Shown here piece by piece: positions 4,789 through 6,620 of a DNA stretch of 6,620 bases. The stretch's first letter is position 1. The number at the start of each line of letters is the position of its first letter. A model generated the notes under the pieces. It was given only the letters and a program-made list of their open reading frames with translations. It did not search any database and was not told the DNA's origin. The position numbers were made by a program, and so were the translations under genes. Source of the stretch: Treponema sp. GTDB taxonomy: Bacteria > Spirochaetota > Spirochaetia > Treponematales > Treponemataceae. The DNA lies in contig JAILNT010000218.1 of NCBI GenBank assembly GCA_024691265.1, positions 1-6,620 on the forward strand, read 5' to 3'.

Positions 4789-5613
4789 CTAATTCTTTGT
4801 TATTAAACAATAATAAAGAGGTCCTGCTCCATTTTGTCTATCTGGAAGTACATGATAGCCATATTTTGTTTTTTCAGCACAAGGAAGTTGTACAGAGCAT
4901 AAAGAACTTATATCAGGTACTGCAGTATCATCTATATTCAATACAGCTACATCATCAAATTTTTTAAACAAACGGGCAACAACATCATCATTTTCAGCAG
5001 GAGTCAATGCACATGTTGAATATAATAATTTTCCACCATGTTTAAGAAGTCTATATGCAGACGATAATAAAGCCCATTGCTCAAGTGCAAGCATCTTTAT
5101 ACGTGATTGAGTCCAAATAGAAAGATATTTCATATCTGCCAATACATGTCTTTCAGAAGAACATGGAGCATCAAGAAGAATTGCATCATAAGCTTCAGTT
5201 TCCTTTTTGCACCATAAAGCTCCATCACTACAAGTAATTGTTACTCGTTCCCTTATTTCTAAAGGCAAATGCTCATCACAAACTTTTACAAGTCTATTTT
5301 TTCTTTCAGCAGAACGTTCATTTGATATAAGATGAGCATTTTTATCCATAAGGGAAGCTAAAATTAAAGTTTTTCCGCCAGGAGCTGCACATAAATCTAA
5401 TATTTTTTCAGCACCTTTTAATGGTAATGAAATTGCAGCTTTTACACTACCTGCATCAAGAAAATAATTTCTTTCACCACCAGCTTTTAATTCTGCATAC
5501 AAAGGTTCTTCTGCTAAAGCCGCTTTTAATACCTGCCATCTCTCAGCAAAAACATTTAAATAGTATTCTTCAAATGCGGCTTCTCCCTGCTTTTTGTTTT
5601 TCTTATTTGACAA
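4789..5613 (-). CDS. RNA m5C methyltransferase, NOL1/NOP2/Sun family, NSUN4-like
   Basis: A 274-residue S-adenosylmethionine-dependent enzyme that should place a methyl group on C5 of a cytosine in RNA, probably rRNA. Motif I is LDLCAAPGGKT (72-82), and an acidic residue for the cofactor ribose sits in SNER (97-100). Motif IV is LDAPCSSERH (147-156) with Cys151, and motif VI is LLYSTCALTPAENDD (197-210 region) with the expected catalytic Cys201. The C-terminus holds YHVLPDRQNGAGPLYYC. It lacks the NusB-like N-domain of RsmB and the C-terminal extension of RsmF. The short N-terminus (FEEYYLNVFAERWQVLKAAL), the FLDAGS segment and the CSSERH motif instead resemble mitochondrial NSUN4, an rRNA methyltransferase. 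The start is TTG (5613-5611), six bases after GAGGGGG (5626-5620); it overlaps the preceding gene by 11 bp, suggesting translational coupling. Exact target unknown. Confidence 0.92.
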   Translation of the reverse strand: MSNKKNKKQGEAAFEEYYLNVFAERWQVLKAALAEEPLYAELKAGGERNYFLDAGSVKAAISLPLKGAEKILDLCAAPGGKTLILASLMDKNAHLISNERSAERKNRLVKVCDEHLPLEIRERVTITCSDGALWCKKETEAYDAILLDAPCSSERHVLADMKYLSIWTQSRIKMLALEQWALLSSAYRLLKHGGKLLYSTCALTPAENDDVVARLFKKFDDVAVLNIDDTAVPDISSLCSVQLPCAEKTKYGYHVLPDRQNGAGPLYYCLITKN

Positions 5614-6620
5614 GAGAATCCCCCTCTGCCTTTAGAGATGAGAATACACTATTCCAATCTTCTTTAAGGTCTTTCTCAAAAGATTCAATTTTATCTGTAC
5701 TTTCATTATAAAAAAGTACATTAGAACTCATTTTATACTTTATCACTCTAATTTCAGACTTCAACAATTTTTCTGCAAATGAAGAATCTTCAAAGGCCCT
5801 TTCATACAAGATTTTTACTACATCAGCAAACTTCTTTTCTGAAAGCATAATACAATCTACACCGGCATCAATAGCCATTACAACTGCTTTTTTTGGTGGA
5901 TAACCATTTTTTTCTAATGCTGCCATAAATATATCATCAGAAAATATTAATCCATTATAACCAAGTTTATTTCTAAGAACTTCTGTAACCCAATAAGAAG
6001 AAAGGCAGGCTGGATTATCAGAATCTCCTTCAAGCCCATCTACTTTTATACGGGCATGCGACATTAATATTCCAGAAGGATTTTTTTCTATTAATTTAGA
6101 AAACGGTTCAATAACTTCACTTTCTAATTCAGTTAATGTACATTTTATTTCAGGTAAACCTGTATGTGGATCTGTATTAGTATTTCCTGGGAAATGTTTT
6201 AATACAGTCCCTACAGAATTATCCTGATAAGCAGTTATTGCCGCTGCTGCATAATTCAGCACGTTTTCTTTATTTCCATAACTTCTACTATCTAAAAATT
6301 CTTTGTTAGATTCGTTTTCTATTTCTGAAACAGGTGCAAGATTTAAATTAAATCCCAACATATTCATCTGCTTGGCCTGTGAAGCATAGATATCATAAGC
6401 TTCGTTAACAGAATATTTTGAAGCAATAGTACGATTAGAAGGTACACTACTTGTAATTCCCCTTAACCTATTTACAAGACCTCCTTCTTGGTCTATGGAA
6501 AGATAAGGAAGTGTTATTCCATTTTTAATACAATATTCGTTTATATTATTTGTAAAGGAATTTATAGCAGAAGCAGAAGATGCTATATTAAATGAAAAAA
6601 ATATATATCCGCCAGGAATC
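5603..6620 (-). CDS. GH3 beta-N-acetylhexosaminidase-like protein, 5' end missing
   Basis: The frame stays open to the right edge, so the visible 338 codons are a fragment lacking the true N-terminus; an internal ATG at 6367 is not the start. Counting from the edge: IDQEGGLVNRLRG (42-54), typical of NagZ-type glycoside hydrolase family 3; LGFNLNLAPVSEI (88-100); KHFPGNTNTDPHTGLP (141-156); ILMSHARI (184-191); and GLIFSDD (223-229), where Asp228 is the expected nucleophile. Such enzymes remove N-acetylglucosamine from muropeptides or chitooligosaccharides. The usual KHFPGHG-x4-D-(S/T)-H signature is altered: HG is replaced, two residues are missing and Ser/Thr is Pro, but Asp150 and His152 of the acid/base dyad remain, so activity is plausible. 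Export cannot be judged without the N-terminus. The last codons overlap the methyltransferase gene by 11 bp, so both are probably co-transcribed. Confidence 0.9.
   Translation of the reverse strand, partial: IPGGYIFFSFNIASSASAINSFTNNINEYCIKNGITLPYLSIDQEGGLVNRLRGITSSVPSNRTIASKYSVNEAYDIYASQAKQMNMLGFNLNLAPVSEIENESNKEFLDSRSYGNKENVLNYAAAAITAYQDNSVGTVLKHFPGNTNTDPHTGLPEIKCTLTELESEVIEPFSKLIEKNPSGILMSHARIKVDGLEGDSDNPACLSSYWVTEVLRNKLGYNGLIFSDDIFMAALEKNGYPPKKAVVMAIDAGVDCIMLSEKKFADVVKILYERAFEDSSFAEKLLKSEIRVIKYKMSSNVLFYNESTDKIESFEKDLKEDWNSVFSSLKAEGDSLVK
5611..5626 (-). promoter_or_regulatory. G-rich ribosome binding site and TTG start of the methyltransferase
   Basis: Inside the end of the GH3 gene, GAGGGGG (5626-5620) stands six bases before TTG (5613-5611). 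No in-frame ATG occurs until residue 89, inside the cofactor-binding fold, so the TTG decides the start. The 8-mer AGGGGGAT (5625-5618) is identical to the one preceding the infC TTG start (862-869). Confidence 0.7.

Noticed and set aside
5421..5711. Plus-strand open frame of 96 codons over the methyltransferase/GH3 junction
   Set aside because: It is antisense to two conserved enzymes, Leu/His-rich and without recognisable motifs.
5603..6367. ATG at 6367 as start of the GH3 protein
   Set aside because: The frame continues to the window edge and encodes the conserved IDQEGGLVNRLRG segment upstream, so this Met is internal.

Overview
The window looks like a stretch of an AT-rich spirochaete chromosome, most likely a host-associated Treponema. 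This is inferred from the protein sequences: a diverged initiation factor IF3 / L35 / L20 set followed by a ZapB-like and a ZapA gene, an outer-membrane barrel protein, and an HD-GYP phosphodiesterase with a GAF domain. It also rests on non-ATG starts behind G-rich ribosome binding sites. Genus is a moderate-confidence guess and species cannot be told. There are no mobile elements, CRISPR arrays, tRNA or rRNA genes.

Layout. (1) Positions 1-725, minus strand: a small predicted outer-membrane beta-barrel protein, followed 15 bp downstream by the first 33 codons of a gene that runs off the left edge. That fragment begins with a beta-strand and a DxSxS metal-site motif, suggesting a von Willebrand factor A (VWA) domain. 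(2) Positions 726-871: a divergent intergenic region with a good sigma-70-type promoter for infC and a small hairpin just before its ribosome binding site. (3) Positions 872-3390, plus strand: infC-rpmI-rplT, then a ZapB-like coiled-coil gene, zapA, and a YaiI/YqxD (DUF188) gene. All have gaps under 90 bp and no clear internal terminator, so this is probably one operon joining translation genes to Z-ring (cell division) genes. (4) Around 3371-3398: an AT-only hairpin with a T-run on each side, placed between convergent genes and possibly a bidirectional terminator. (5) Positions 3418-6620, minus strand: in transcription order, a GH3 beta-N-acetylhexosaminidase-like gene cut by the right edge, an NSUN4-like RNA m5C methyltransferase overlapping it by 11 bp, a probable terminator, then a GAF + HD-GYP protein with a degenerate GYP motif.

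The plus-strand cluster serves ribosome assembly, translation initiation and division. The minus-strand genes concern cell-wall sugar hydrolysis, RNA methylation and probably cyclic-di-GMP turnover or sensing. The most interesting non-coding signals are a perfect 9-bp inverted repeat joining the end of rpmI to the rplT leader, the structured infC start region with a TTG codon, and a 9-codon reading frame overlapping the DUF188 start by ATGA. I see no evidence for a wholly new multi-gene system; the window is mostly conserved core genes with some unusual variants.
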